The notes beneath the pieces were generated by a model that had not been told where the DNA came from, made no database searches, and was given only the letters and a program-made list of their open reading frames with translations. The translations under genes and the position numbers were made by a program. Of a stretch of 64,000 bases of DNA, positions 50,917-57,890 are shown piece after piece. This stretch comes from PUPG01 sp041686485 (GTDB lineage: Bacteria; Bacteroidota; Bacteroidia; Bacteroidales; UBA7960), in contig JAWLDT010000003.1 in assembly GCA_041686485.1 (NCBI GenBank), positions 1-64,000 of the forward strand, read 5' to 3'. Position 1 is the stretch's first letter; every line of letters begins with the position of its first letter.

Positions 50917-51783
50917 TTACTGACCCAGATAAGCTTTCAACAGCTTGCTCCGGGACGTGTGTTTCAATCTTCTGATGGCCTTTTCCTTTATTTGCCGGAC
51001 ACGTTCACGTGTAAGGTCAAACTTTGCTCCGATCTCATCAAGGGTAAGGCCGTGATTCATACCAATACCAAAGTACAGGTTAATTACGTCGCGTTCTTTT
51101 TCAGTAAGGGTGGCCAGTGACCGTTGTATCTCTCTGGCCAGTGATTCGTGAATCAGGCTGGAGTCGGCATTGGGAGAATCCTGGTTAACATATACATCAA
51201 GCAGGCTTGCATCCTCTCCCTGCACCAGGGGTGCATCCATCGAAACGTGATGGGTGGAAATCCTGTATGATTCACTGATCTTATTCTCGTGCACATCCAA
51301 TGCTTTAGCCAGCTCTTCAGATGAAGGCGGCCTTTCGTATTGTTGTTCAAGTTTGGATGCCTCTTTTTTGATCTTGTTCAACGAACCTACCTGATTAAGT
51401 GGCAGCCGGACAATACGCGACTGCTCAGCCAGGGCCTGGAGAATAGACTGACGTATCCACCAGACGGCATAGGAAATAAATTTAAATCCCCTGGTCTCAT
51501 CAAAACGTTTGGCGGCTTTGATCAGTCCCAGGTTGCCTTCATTGATAAGGTCAGGCAGACTCAACCCCTGATTCTGATACTGTTTAGCCACAGACACCAC
51601 AAAACGGAGGTTGGCCTTGGTAAGCTTCTCCAGCGCAACCTGATCACCCTGCTTGATCCGCTGTGCCAGCTGGACCTCCTCTTCTGCAGATATCAAAGGT
51701 ACTTTGCCAATTTCCTGAAGGTACTTATCCAATGAAGCCGTATCACGGTTTGTGATCGATTTTGATATTTTAAGCTGTCGCAT
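50917..51783 (-). CDS. rpoD: RNA polymerase primary sigma factor RpoD
   Basis: A 288-residue sigma factor with the wording of the known Bacteroidota RpoD: MRQLKISKSITNRDTASLDK, region 2.1-2.2 LPDLINEGNLGLIKAAKRFD, region 2.4 RGFKFISYAVWWIRQSILQ, region 4.2 LTRERVRQIKEKAIRRL and the C-terminal RSKLLKAYLG. Region 1.1 is absent, as usual in the phylum. It directs RNA polymerase to TTTG/TAnnTTTG promoters, such as those seen here. Of the two paralogues this is closer to the housekeeping form. Its own promoter is at 51849-51880. Confidence 0.93.
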   Translation of the reverse strand: MRQLKISKSITNRDTASLDKYLQEIGKVPLISAEEEVQLAQRIKQGDQVALEKLTKANLRFVVSVAKQYQNQGLSLPDLINEGNLGLIKAAKRFDETRGFKFISYAVWWIRQSILQALAEQSRIVRLPLNQVGSLNKIKKEASKLEQQYERPPSSEELAKALDVHENKISESYRISTHHVSMDAPLVQGEDASLLDVYVNQDSPNADSSLIHESLAREIQRSLATLTEKERDVINLYFGIGMNHGLTLDEIGAKFDLTRERVRQIKEKAIRRLKHTSRSKLLKAYLGQ

Positions 51784-51848
51784 ATATTATCTGTATAAAA
51801 TTTTGATAACTAGGGATATTTACACCTTTAGGCCTCCAAAAAGTCCCG

Positions 51849-51880
51849 CAAAGGTACAAATTTTTTGTTAGAATTCCAAA
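51849..51880 (-). promoter_or_regulatory. Promoter of rpoD: TTTG, 20 bases, TACCTTTG
   Basis: On the minus strand TTTG (51880-51877), 20 bases, then TACCTTTG (51856-51849), 65 bases before the rpoD ATG. The spacing is one longer than in rpsO and fklB-type promoters here. Confidence 0.75.
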
Positions 51881-51886
51881 GCATAT

Positions 51887-53371
51887 TTACTCCATGCCTA
51901 TACCGTAGTAAGCATGACGACCGTCGGGATAAACGCCTTCCAGTAGCACGCCACCTGTTTTTCCTTCCAGCAGCCTTATGACATCATCGGGTGATTCTAC
52001 GGGCTCTTTATCGATATGTGTAATGATAAATCCCACACGAACACCTGCATTCGCCAATATACCTCTGGAGATAGAGGCGACCTGTACCCCCTGTTCCACA
52101 TTCAGTTCATCCAGAACTTCTTCGGATGCCTCAGAAAAGCGGGCACCCAGCTTATCAGTAAAGTCCCTCTCTTCCCTGGTAACAGCAGCTACCTCACCAT
52201 ATATATTCTTTAAAGTGGCAGTAGTTTCGTATTCTTCACCATTTCTGTGATACCGCACCCTGATCTCATCGCCGGGACGCTTACGCGCAACCGTTTCAAC
52301 AAGCTTTGATGGATTTGTGATGATTGTTTCATCAATACCTGTAATTACATCCCCTTCCTGCAGACCGGCTTCTTCTGCCGCACTGTTTGTGCGCACCTGT
52401 TCAATATAGGCTCCTTGTAAAATATCCAGGTCCAGCTCCTCAGCACGCCGTGAGGTTAGCTCGGAGATCTCAACGCCAAGCATACCACGCTGCACTTCTC
52501 CATATTCAAGAAGGTCTTCAACAACTTTGGCCGCAATATTAGAAGGGACAGCAAAGGAATAACCGGCAAATGTACCGGTTGTGGAAGCAATTGCCGTATT
52601 GATACCAACCAGTTCACCATGTGTGTTAACAAGCGCTCCTCCGCTATTACCACGATTTACGGCTGCATCTGTCTGAATAAAAGCTTCGATGGCCATCTCT
52701 TCCTGTAAAATATTAATATTACGCCCTTTTGCGCTTACAATTCCTGCTGTTACTGTGGAAGACAAATTGAATGGATTGCCGACTGCCAGCACCCATTCTC
52801 CCACACGCAACTGATCTGAATCCGCAAAGGTAATATAAGGCAGGTCGTCAGCATCAATCTTCAATAAAGCCAGGTCGGTATTTGAATCGGTTCCGACGAC
52901 CTCGGCATCATACACCCGATTATCATATAAGGTTACTTCGATATTCATCGCCTCAGCAACAACATGATTGTTGGTAATGATATGGCCTTCGGGGCCTAAA
53001 ATAACACCACTTCCGCTTCCGATCCTGGGTTCGGGCTCAGGCTGAGAACGCCGCTCACGGGGGCCAAAAAAGAAATCAAAAAAGTCATCATTAAAAAAAT
53101 CATCATAGGGACTCCTTCGCCGTTCAAACTCCGAACGAATATGGACTACCGAATTAACCGTCTTCTCAGCCGCCTCCGTAAAATCTGGCAGGCCGGCTAC
53201 CTGATCATCCATCTGATTCACCAGAGAAGATGGCACGCGCTCCGAACGATGCGGAATGGTTATTGATTCATTTGTATTTTGTCGCTGCTCCGGAGAAACA
53301 TAGTAATTGATCCCCAGTGCCGCAATACCACCAATAATCGCAACGAAAAACAAATACACAAATTTTTTCAT
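51887..53371 (-). CDS. degP: HtrA/DegP family periplasmic serine protease
   Basis: About 494 residues. An N-terminal membrane anchor or signal (KKFVYLFFVAIIGGIAALG) is followed by a trypsin-like domain with the triad His136 (ITNNHVV), Asp166 (DSNTDLALL) and Ser243 (RGNSGGAL), then two PDZ domains (about 275-370 and 390-490; MLGVEISEL, AGLQEGDVITGI). DegP proteins degrade or refold damaged envelope proteins. The start is MKKFVYLFF at 53371, with AAGGA 6 bases upstream; the frame extends 9 codons to another ATG at 53398. Two direct repeats lie over its promoter, suggesting stress or regulator control. Confidence 0.92.
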   Translation of the reverse strand: MKKFVYLFFVAIIGGIAALGINYYVSPEQRQNTNESITIPHRSERVPSSLVNQMDDQVAGLPDFTEAAEKTVNSVVHIRSEFERRRSPYDDFFNDDFFDFFFGPRERRSQPEPEPRIGSGSGVILGPEGHIITNNHVVAEAMNIEVTLYDNRVYDAEVVGTDSNTDLALLKIDADDLPYITFADSDQLRVGEWVLAVGNPFNLSSTVTAGIVSAKGRNINILQEEMAIEAFIQTDAAVNRGNSGGALVNTHGELVGINTAIASTTGTFAGYSFAVPSNIAAKVVEDLLEYGEVQRGMLGVEISELTSRRAEELDLDILQGAYIEQVRTNSAAEEAGLQEGDVITGIDETIITNPSKLVETVARKRPGDEIRVRYHRNGEEYETTATLKNIYGEVAAVTREERDFTDKLGARFSEASEEVLDELNVEQGVQVASISRGILANAGVRVGFIITHIDKEPVESPDDVIRLLEGKTGGVLLEGVYPDGRHAYYGIGME

Positions 53372-53439
53372 AGCATCCTTATGTTTACCATTTAACAATA
53401 TTTATAATGTTTTGTTTGCCCGACTTTCTTTTAAAAAAA

Positions 53440-53447
53440 CAAAAATA
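53440..53447 (-). promoter_or_regulatory. -7 box TATTTTTG for htrA
   Basis: The minus strand reads TATTTTTG 68 bases before the htrA start at 53371. The expected -33 position falls between two direct repeats. Confidence 0.55.
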
Positions 53448-53456
53448 TAGCATATA

Positions 53457-53484
53457 GCTAATACTAACATCTGGCTAATACTAA
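53457..53484 (-). promoter_or_regulatory. Direct repeat TTAGTATTAGC x2 over the htrA promoter
   Basis: TTAGTATTAGC occurs twice on the minus strand (53484-53474 and 53467-53457), 17 bases apart, separated by CAGATG. The nearer copy ends 9 bases before the -7 box. The paired exact copies suggest an activator or repressor site. Confidence 0.6.
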
Positions 53485-53763
53485 AAAGCATCATACCCCT
53501 TCACTCACTTCACACACACAATAAATGTGCCTTACGGCCATGTTTTTTCTTAATAAAACCAAAATTAAACAAATTATGGTTTTTATACGTCACCGGTAGC
53601 GTCCTTCAATTTGTTGGCTGCAAATATCATACAGACATACAGACAAAATGTATGGCGCAAAATGCCAACTATGCAATCATTTCCTGAAGAAAACGCTTCG
53701 TAGCTGCTTTTCTTTTGTTGTTTTCATGTAAATTTGGATCAGCATGGTGTATTGTAACAACAA

Positions 53764-53778
53764 ATGACATGTTGTCAT
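53764..53778. promoter_or_regulatory. Palindrome ATGACA-TGT-TGTCAT upstream of dapF
   Basis: A perfect 6-base inverted repeat with 3-base centre, 72 bases before the dapF ATG. A possible operator; no other support. Confidence 0.35.
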
Positions 53779-53850
53779 GGTTTACATCCCGGGGTACTTT
53801 TACACATGCGCCTTTGCATAACCAAAACTGCAGAACCAAAAACAAAGCCG

Positions 53851-54672
53851 ATGCATTTTATATTTCACAAATACCATGGCACTGGTAATGACTTTATCCT
53901 GATCGATAACCGGAACGGGAATTTTCAACCGCCGGATAATAACTATCAGGCGTTGATTGCCCATTTATGTCACCGCCAACTCGGCATAGGTGCTGACGGG
54001 CTTATCCTCTTATCAAAGAGCCAAAGAGCAGATTTCAGGATGACCTATTTTAATTCAGACGGCAGGGAAGGAAGCCTTTGCGGAAACGGTAGCCGTTGTC
54101 TGGCGGCCTTTGCCTGTCAAAGCGGCCTTGTAGCAGACAAACACATGACTTTCGAAGCTGCTGATGGCAGGCATACAGCCACCATTCTTTCACAAACCGG
54201 TTCATTGTTTGAGGTAAAAGTTGAGCTGTTGCCTGTGTCGCCGCCCGAAAAAACAGCGAAAAACCGGTATTTTGTAAATACGGGCTCACCACATCTGGTA
54301 GTATTTGTGGATGACCTGGACAACCTTGACGTAGTCAGTGAAGGCCGCAGGTTGCGCCATACACCTCCCTGGTACCATGAAGGAATCAATGTTGACTTTG
54401 TTAGCACGAAAGCCCATAATAAGCTATCAGTCAGAACCTATGAGCGTGGTGTAGAGAATGAAACGCTCTCGTGTGGAACAGGCGTAACAGCTGCAGCAAT
54501 TGCCGCATGGGTGAATGATCCCGGTGAAGCCTCCATGCAATACCACATTACCACCCAAGGAGGATCACTGGAGGTGTCGTTCTCACCGGCAAAAAAAAAT
54601 CAGCCGAATTTTACGGATATATACCTTACCGGACCGGCACAATTTGTGTACAAAGGTGAAATGGTTTATTAA
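53851..54672 (+). CDS. dapF: Diaminopimelate epimerase
   Basis: A 273-residue enzyme that converts LL- to meso-diaminopimelate for lysine and peptidoglycan. The two active-site cysteines are in SLCGNGSRC and ETLSCGTGVTAAA, and FHKYHGTGNDFILID is the usual start. ATG 53851 is chosen for that reason; the upstream frame to 53764 has an unlikely composition. The GNAT gene follows after 40 bases. A TAACTTTG at 54670-54677 overlaps the stop codon. Confidence 0.95.
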   Translation: MHFIFHKYHGTGNDFILIDNRNGNFQPPDNNYQALIAHLCHRQLGIGADGLILLSKSQRADFRMTYFNSDGREGSLCGNGSRCLAAFACQSGLVADKHMTFEAADGRHTATILSQTGSLFEVKVELLPVSPPEKTAKNRYFVNTGSPHLVVFVDDLDNLDVVSEGRRLRHTPPWYHEGINVDFVSTKAHNKLSVRTYERGVENETLSCGTGVTAAAIAAWVNDPGEASMQYHITTQGGSLEVSFSPAKKNQPNFTDIYLTGPAQFVYKGEMVY

Positions 54673-54677
54673 CTTTG
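54670..54677 (+). promoter_or_regulatory. -7 box TAACTTTG overlapping the dapF stop
   Basis: TAACTTTG begins at the dapF stop codon and ends 35 bases before the GNAT gene, so the GNAT-mltG pair may have its own start of transcription. The -33 element is absent. Confidence 0.4.
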
Positions 54678-54712
54678 TCCCCGAAAAGATATCTTGAACA
54701 ATAAGGCAACAT

Positions 54713-55240
54713 ATGCAAGCTTTAATCGGTGAACGCATTCAATTGAGGCCGGTTGAAATTGAAGACCTCGACGTAATATACCAGTGGGAAAACAACCCCC
54801 AAAACTGGCATGTGAGTAATTTTGTCAACCCGGTTTCACGGTTTTTTCTTGAACAATATATATTGACTTCTCAAAATAATATTTATGCTGACCATCAGTT
54901 ACGATTAATGATTGTGGATCATCAGAACAAGCAGTTGGGCATTATTGACCTGTTTGATTTTGACCCGCATCATCGCCGGGCGGGAGTCGGCATCTTACTG
55001 GGACCGGGCGAAGGAAAAAAAGGTTACGCCACCGAAGCACTGAAACTGGTTATTGATTATGCCCGAAAAAATTTGAGCCTGAAACAGCTTTATTGTGGAA
55101 TAAATCCTTTCAATGAGGACAGTGTAAATTTATTTCGCAAACAAGGATTTCAAATTACAGGGCAAAAAAAAGCCTGGCGGCTTATTGATGATTCATGGCA
55201 CGATGAATATTTTTTACAACTGATTTTGAAGGAGGAATAA
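54713..55240 (+). CDS. GNAT-family N-acetyltransferase, RimJ/SpeG-like
   Basis: A 175-residue acetyltransferase. It starts IQLRPVEIEDLDVIYQWENN as in RimJ/RimL/SpeG proteins, and the acetyl-CoA loop is seen in GILLGPGEGKKGYATEALKL, with HHRRAGVGI before it. The SpeG type acetylates spermidine and the RimJ type protein N termini; the substrate here is open. The stop TAA overlaps the mltG start by one base (TAATG), which implies coupled translation. Confidence 0.83.
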   Translation: MQALIGERIQLRPVEIEDLDVIYQWENNPQNWHVSNFVNPVSRFFLEQYILTSQNNIYADHQLRLMIVDHQNKQLGIIDLFDFDPHHRRAGVGILLGPGEGKKGYATEALKLVIDYARKNLSLKQLYCGINPFNEDSVNLFRKQGFQITGQKKAWRLIDDSWHDEYFLQLILKEE

Positions 55241-56301
55241 TGCCAAACATGACGCGGCAACAAACAAGAAGATATCGGATAATCCTTATATTGGCATCAA
55301 TGTTGGCTGTTGCAGGTCTAACGGCTGGTATATGGTTGTATATAGCCATATACGCACCCAATGTTGACCTGGAGGAGAAAGAGCATACCCATTTGCATAT
55401 ACCGACCGGTAGCCATTATGATGATGTAAAACAGGCCCTTCAGGAGCAAAATATCATTCAGAACATGGGCAGTTTTGACTGGCTGGCCGGACAAAAAAAC
55501 TATCCGGAACGTATTTTACCGGGTCGCTACAGGATCCGTGATGGAATGAGCAACAATGCTTTGATCAATCTGCTGCGCTCGGGAGAGCAGGATCCGGTCA
55601 TGTTAACTTTCTCCAACATACGCACAAAGCAGGAACTTGCTTCTGTAATAGGCAGTCAAATTGAAGCAGATTCTCTTTCCCTGATCAGGCTGCTCCTTGA
55701 CAATGAAATCATGCAGCAGGCCGGCATGGATACCCTTACCGGCAAGATGCTGTTTTTGCCCAACACCTACGAAGTATTCTGGAATACGACAGCCTCAGAA
55801 CTGCTGGCTCGCATGCAACGTGAATATGCTGCTTTCTGGAATGAGAAAAGGCTTAAGAGGGCGGAGGAAATAGGACTAACACCGGAAGAGGCAGGTATCC
55901 TGGCTTCGATTGTCCAGAGCGAGACCAGCAAAGTATCGGAAATGGATCGCATTGCCGGGGTTTACATGAACCGCCTTGAACGCAATATACCTTTGCAGGC
56001 TGACCCCACCGTTATTTTTGCCCACAGGGATTTTGGTATCCGGCGTTTACTCAACCGACACCTGACCATTGATTCTCCCTTTAATACCTATAAATACAGG
56101 GGGCTTCCACCCGGACCCATCAGGCTACCGGCACCACACGTGATCGATGCCGTACTTTATTATGAAGAACACGACTACCTCTATTTTAGTGCAAAAGCTG
56201 ATTTCAGCGGATACCACTCCTTTGCGGAGAGCTATACCGAACACCTCAGGAATGCGAGGGAATTCAGAAGAACGCTGGACGACAGAGACATATTCAGGTA
56301 A
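55240..56301 (+). CDS. mltG: Endolytic murein transglycosylase MltG
   Basis: A 353-residue inner-membrane protein with one N-terminal helix (IILILASMLAVAGLTAGIWL) and the YceG-like domain in the periplasm. MltG cuts new glycan strands during wall growth. The catalytic Glu is in ASIVQSETSK, followed by IAGVYMNRLERNIPLQADPT and the C-terminal FSGYHSFAESYTEH. All are family hallmarks and the length is normal. It overlaps the GNAT gene by one base. Confidence 0.93.
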   Translation: MPNMTRQQTRRYRIILILASMLAVAGLTAGIWLYIAIYAPNVDLEEKEHTHLHIPTGSHYDDVKQALQEQNIIQNMGSFDWLAGQKNYPERILPGRYRIRDGMSNNALINLLRSGEQDPVMLTFSNIRTKQELASVIGSQIEADSLSLIRLLLDNEIMQQAGMDTLTGKMLFLPNTYEVFWNTTASELLARMQREYAAFWNEKRLKRAEEIGLTPEEAGILASIVQSETSKVSEMDRIAGVYMNRLERNIPLQADPTVIFAHRDFGIRRLLNRHLTIDSPFNTYKYRGLPPGPIRLPAPHVIDAVLYYEEHDYLYFSAKADFSGYHSFAESYTEHLRNAREFRRTLDDRDIFR

Positions 56302-56343
56302 CGGTGCAAAAACCTGTTATATAGATTATCAAATATAATATGT

Positions 56344-57756
56344 ATGAAAAAAATTATATTCGGAACAGATGGCTGGCGGGCTGTGATTGCCAGAGATTTC
56401 ACCACGGAAAATGTGGCCCGTATCGCCTGTGGAACAGCCCGCTGGGCGCTTCAACAAAAAGATGAACCAACCATTGTCGTGGGGCACGACTGCCGCTTCG
56501 GCGGGGAACTTTTCGCTGAGACGGTTGCCAGGGTGTTGACAAAACACAACATCAAGGTATTCATGGCATCCACCTTTGTATCCGCTCCCATGATCTCCAT
56601 GGGAACACTCCACACGAAAAGCCTGTTAGGCGTTTTTATCACCGCCAGCCATAACCCACCTGAATACAATGGTTATAAGCTTAAAGGAAACTATGGTGGC
56701 CCATTGCTCGAACAACAGATCAAAGAAGTGGAAACGTATATTCCGGACAGCTACAGCAACAAAGAGCTGGATGACACCCGCCTGGAAGAGCTTCAAAAGG
56801 CAGGTTTACTTGAGTATATAGACATTGAAACGATGTACTGCAACCACCTGGAACAAACCTTCAACCTGGATGCTATCCGAAACTCAGGGATGCAGTTCGC
56901 TTTTGATGCCATGTATGGTTCCGGACAAAATGTAATGCGACGTCTTTTCCCCGACATCACGTTGCTGCATTGTGAACGTCAGCCCCTGTTTGACGGCATC
57001 CCGCCTGAACCTCTCTCCAAAAATCTGAAAACGTTCAGCGAAACCATTCTGTCAAAAGGGAACATTGACTGCGGTCTTGCCGTTGACGGCGATGCTGACA
57101 GAACCGCTCTCATGGACAGCAAAGGAGGCTATATAGACTCCCATCATGTTATCCTATTGCTTATCAACTACCTGCACGCTGTCAAAAAAATGAAAGGGAA
57201 GGTGGTAACCGGGTTCTCCTCATCGGTCAAAATCAATAAGCTATGCGAACATTACCGTATCCCGCTGGATATTGTAAAAATCGGGTTTAAGCATATCTGT
57301 GAGACCATGTTGCATGAGGACGTGATCGTTGGTGGAGAAGAATCGGGCGGTATTGCCGCCGGCGGACATATACCCGAACGGGATGGCATTTATGTCGGTT
57401 TACTGATCTGGGAGGCAATGGTCACCAGCGGCAAGTCCCTGACAGAACTGATTGAGGAAGTATACGCCATAACCGGACCTTTTGCGTTCGAACGATCCGA
57501 CCTGACCATCGACCAGGCTGACAAAGAACGCATTGTTGACAATTGCAGGAATGGCCGCTACACCCAATTCGGCAATTATGTGGTCCAACATACAGAAACC
57601 CTGGACGGCTTCAAATATTACTTTAGTGACAACCAGTGGCTCATGATCAGACCGTCGGGCACGGAACCGGTACTTCGCACCTACGCCGAAGGAGCCAACC
57701 GGGAAGAAGCCCTCGAGATACTCAATGCGGGTTACCAAACCATCATGAGTCAATAA
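56344..57756 (+). CDS. Alpha-D-phosphohexomutase (phosphoglucomutase/phosphomannomutase)
   Basis: A 470-residue four-domain enzyme that moves a phosphate between C1 and C6 of a hexose. The active-site Ser102 is in TASHNP, the Mg site is D248GDADR253, the sugar loop GEESGGIAAGGH and the C-terminal phosphate loop RPSGTEPVLRTY. The exact sugar (glucose, mannose or glucosamine) cannot be told; the FGTDGWR start is that of the bacterial PGM/PMM family. It follows mltG after 42 bases. Confidence 0.9.
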   Translation: MKKIIFGTDGWRAVIARDFTTENVARIACGTARWALQQKDEPTIVVGHDCRFGGELFAETVARVLTKHNIKVFMASTFVSAPMISMGTLHTKSLLGVFITASHNPPEYNGYKLKGNYGGPLLEQQIKEVETYIPDSYSNKELDDTRLEELQKAGLLEYIDIETMYCNHLEQTFNLDAIRNSGMQFAFDAMYGSGQNVMRRLFPDITLLHCERQPLFDGIPPEPLSKNLKTFSETILSKGNIDCGLAVDGDADRTALMDSKGGYIDSHHVILLLINYLHAVKKMKGKVVTGFSSSVKINKLCEHYRIPLDIVKIGFKHICETMLHEDVIVGGEESGGIAAGGHIPERDGIYVGLLIWEAMVTSGKSLTELIEEVYAITGPFAFERSDLTIDQADKERIVDNCRNGRYTQFGNYVVQHTETLDGFKYYFSDNQWLMIRPSGTEPVLRTYAEGANREEALEILNAGYQTIMSQ

Positions 57757-57890
57757 AAATATCTTTATTATCTTTAGGCCATTGTTCATACACCTGTTAT
57801 ATATCACAACGTGACAACAAGCGTATGTATGCAACTAAATAAAGCAACAAAATCCATCAATCTACTTTTTTGTTAACCAACTATGCTATC

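Larger units (their letters stand above)
53372..53850. other. Intergenic region of about 480 bases between htrA and dapF
   Basis: It holds the htrA promoter box with two direct repeats upstream (53457-53484), and a small palindrome at 53764-53778. An open frame joined to dapF from 53764 is not judged coding. Otherwise AT-rich sequence with short CATACAGA repeats at about 53629-53644; no RNA gene recognised. Confidence 0.55.

Noticed and set aside
53764..53850. A 29-residue N-terminal extension of dapF
   Set aside because: DapF proteins begin at the FHKYHGTGNDF segment; the extension is rich in Cys and His and starts in a palindrome.
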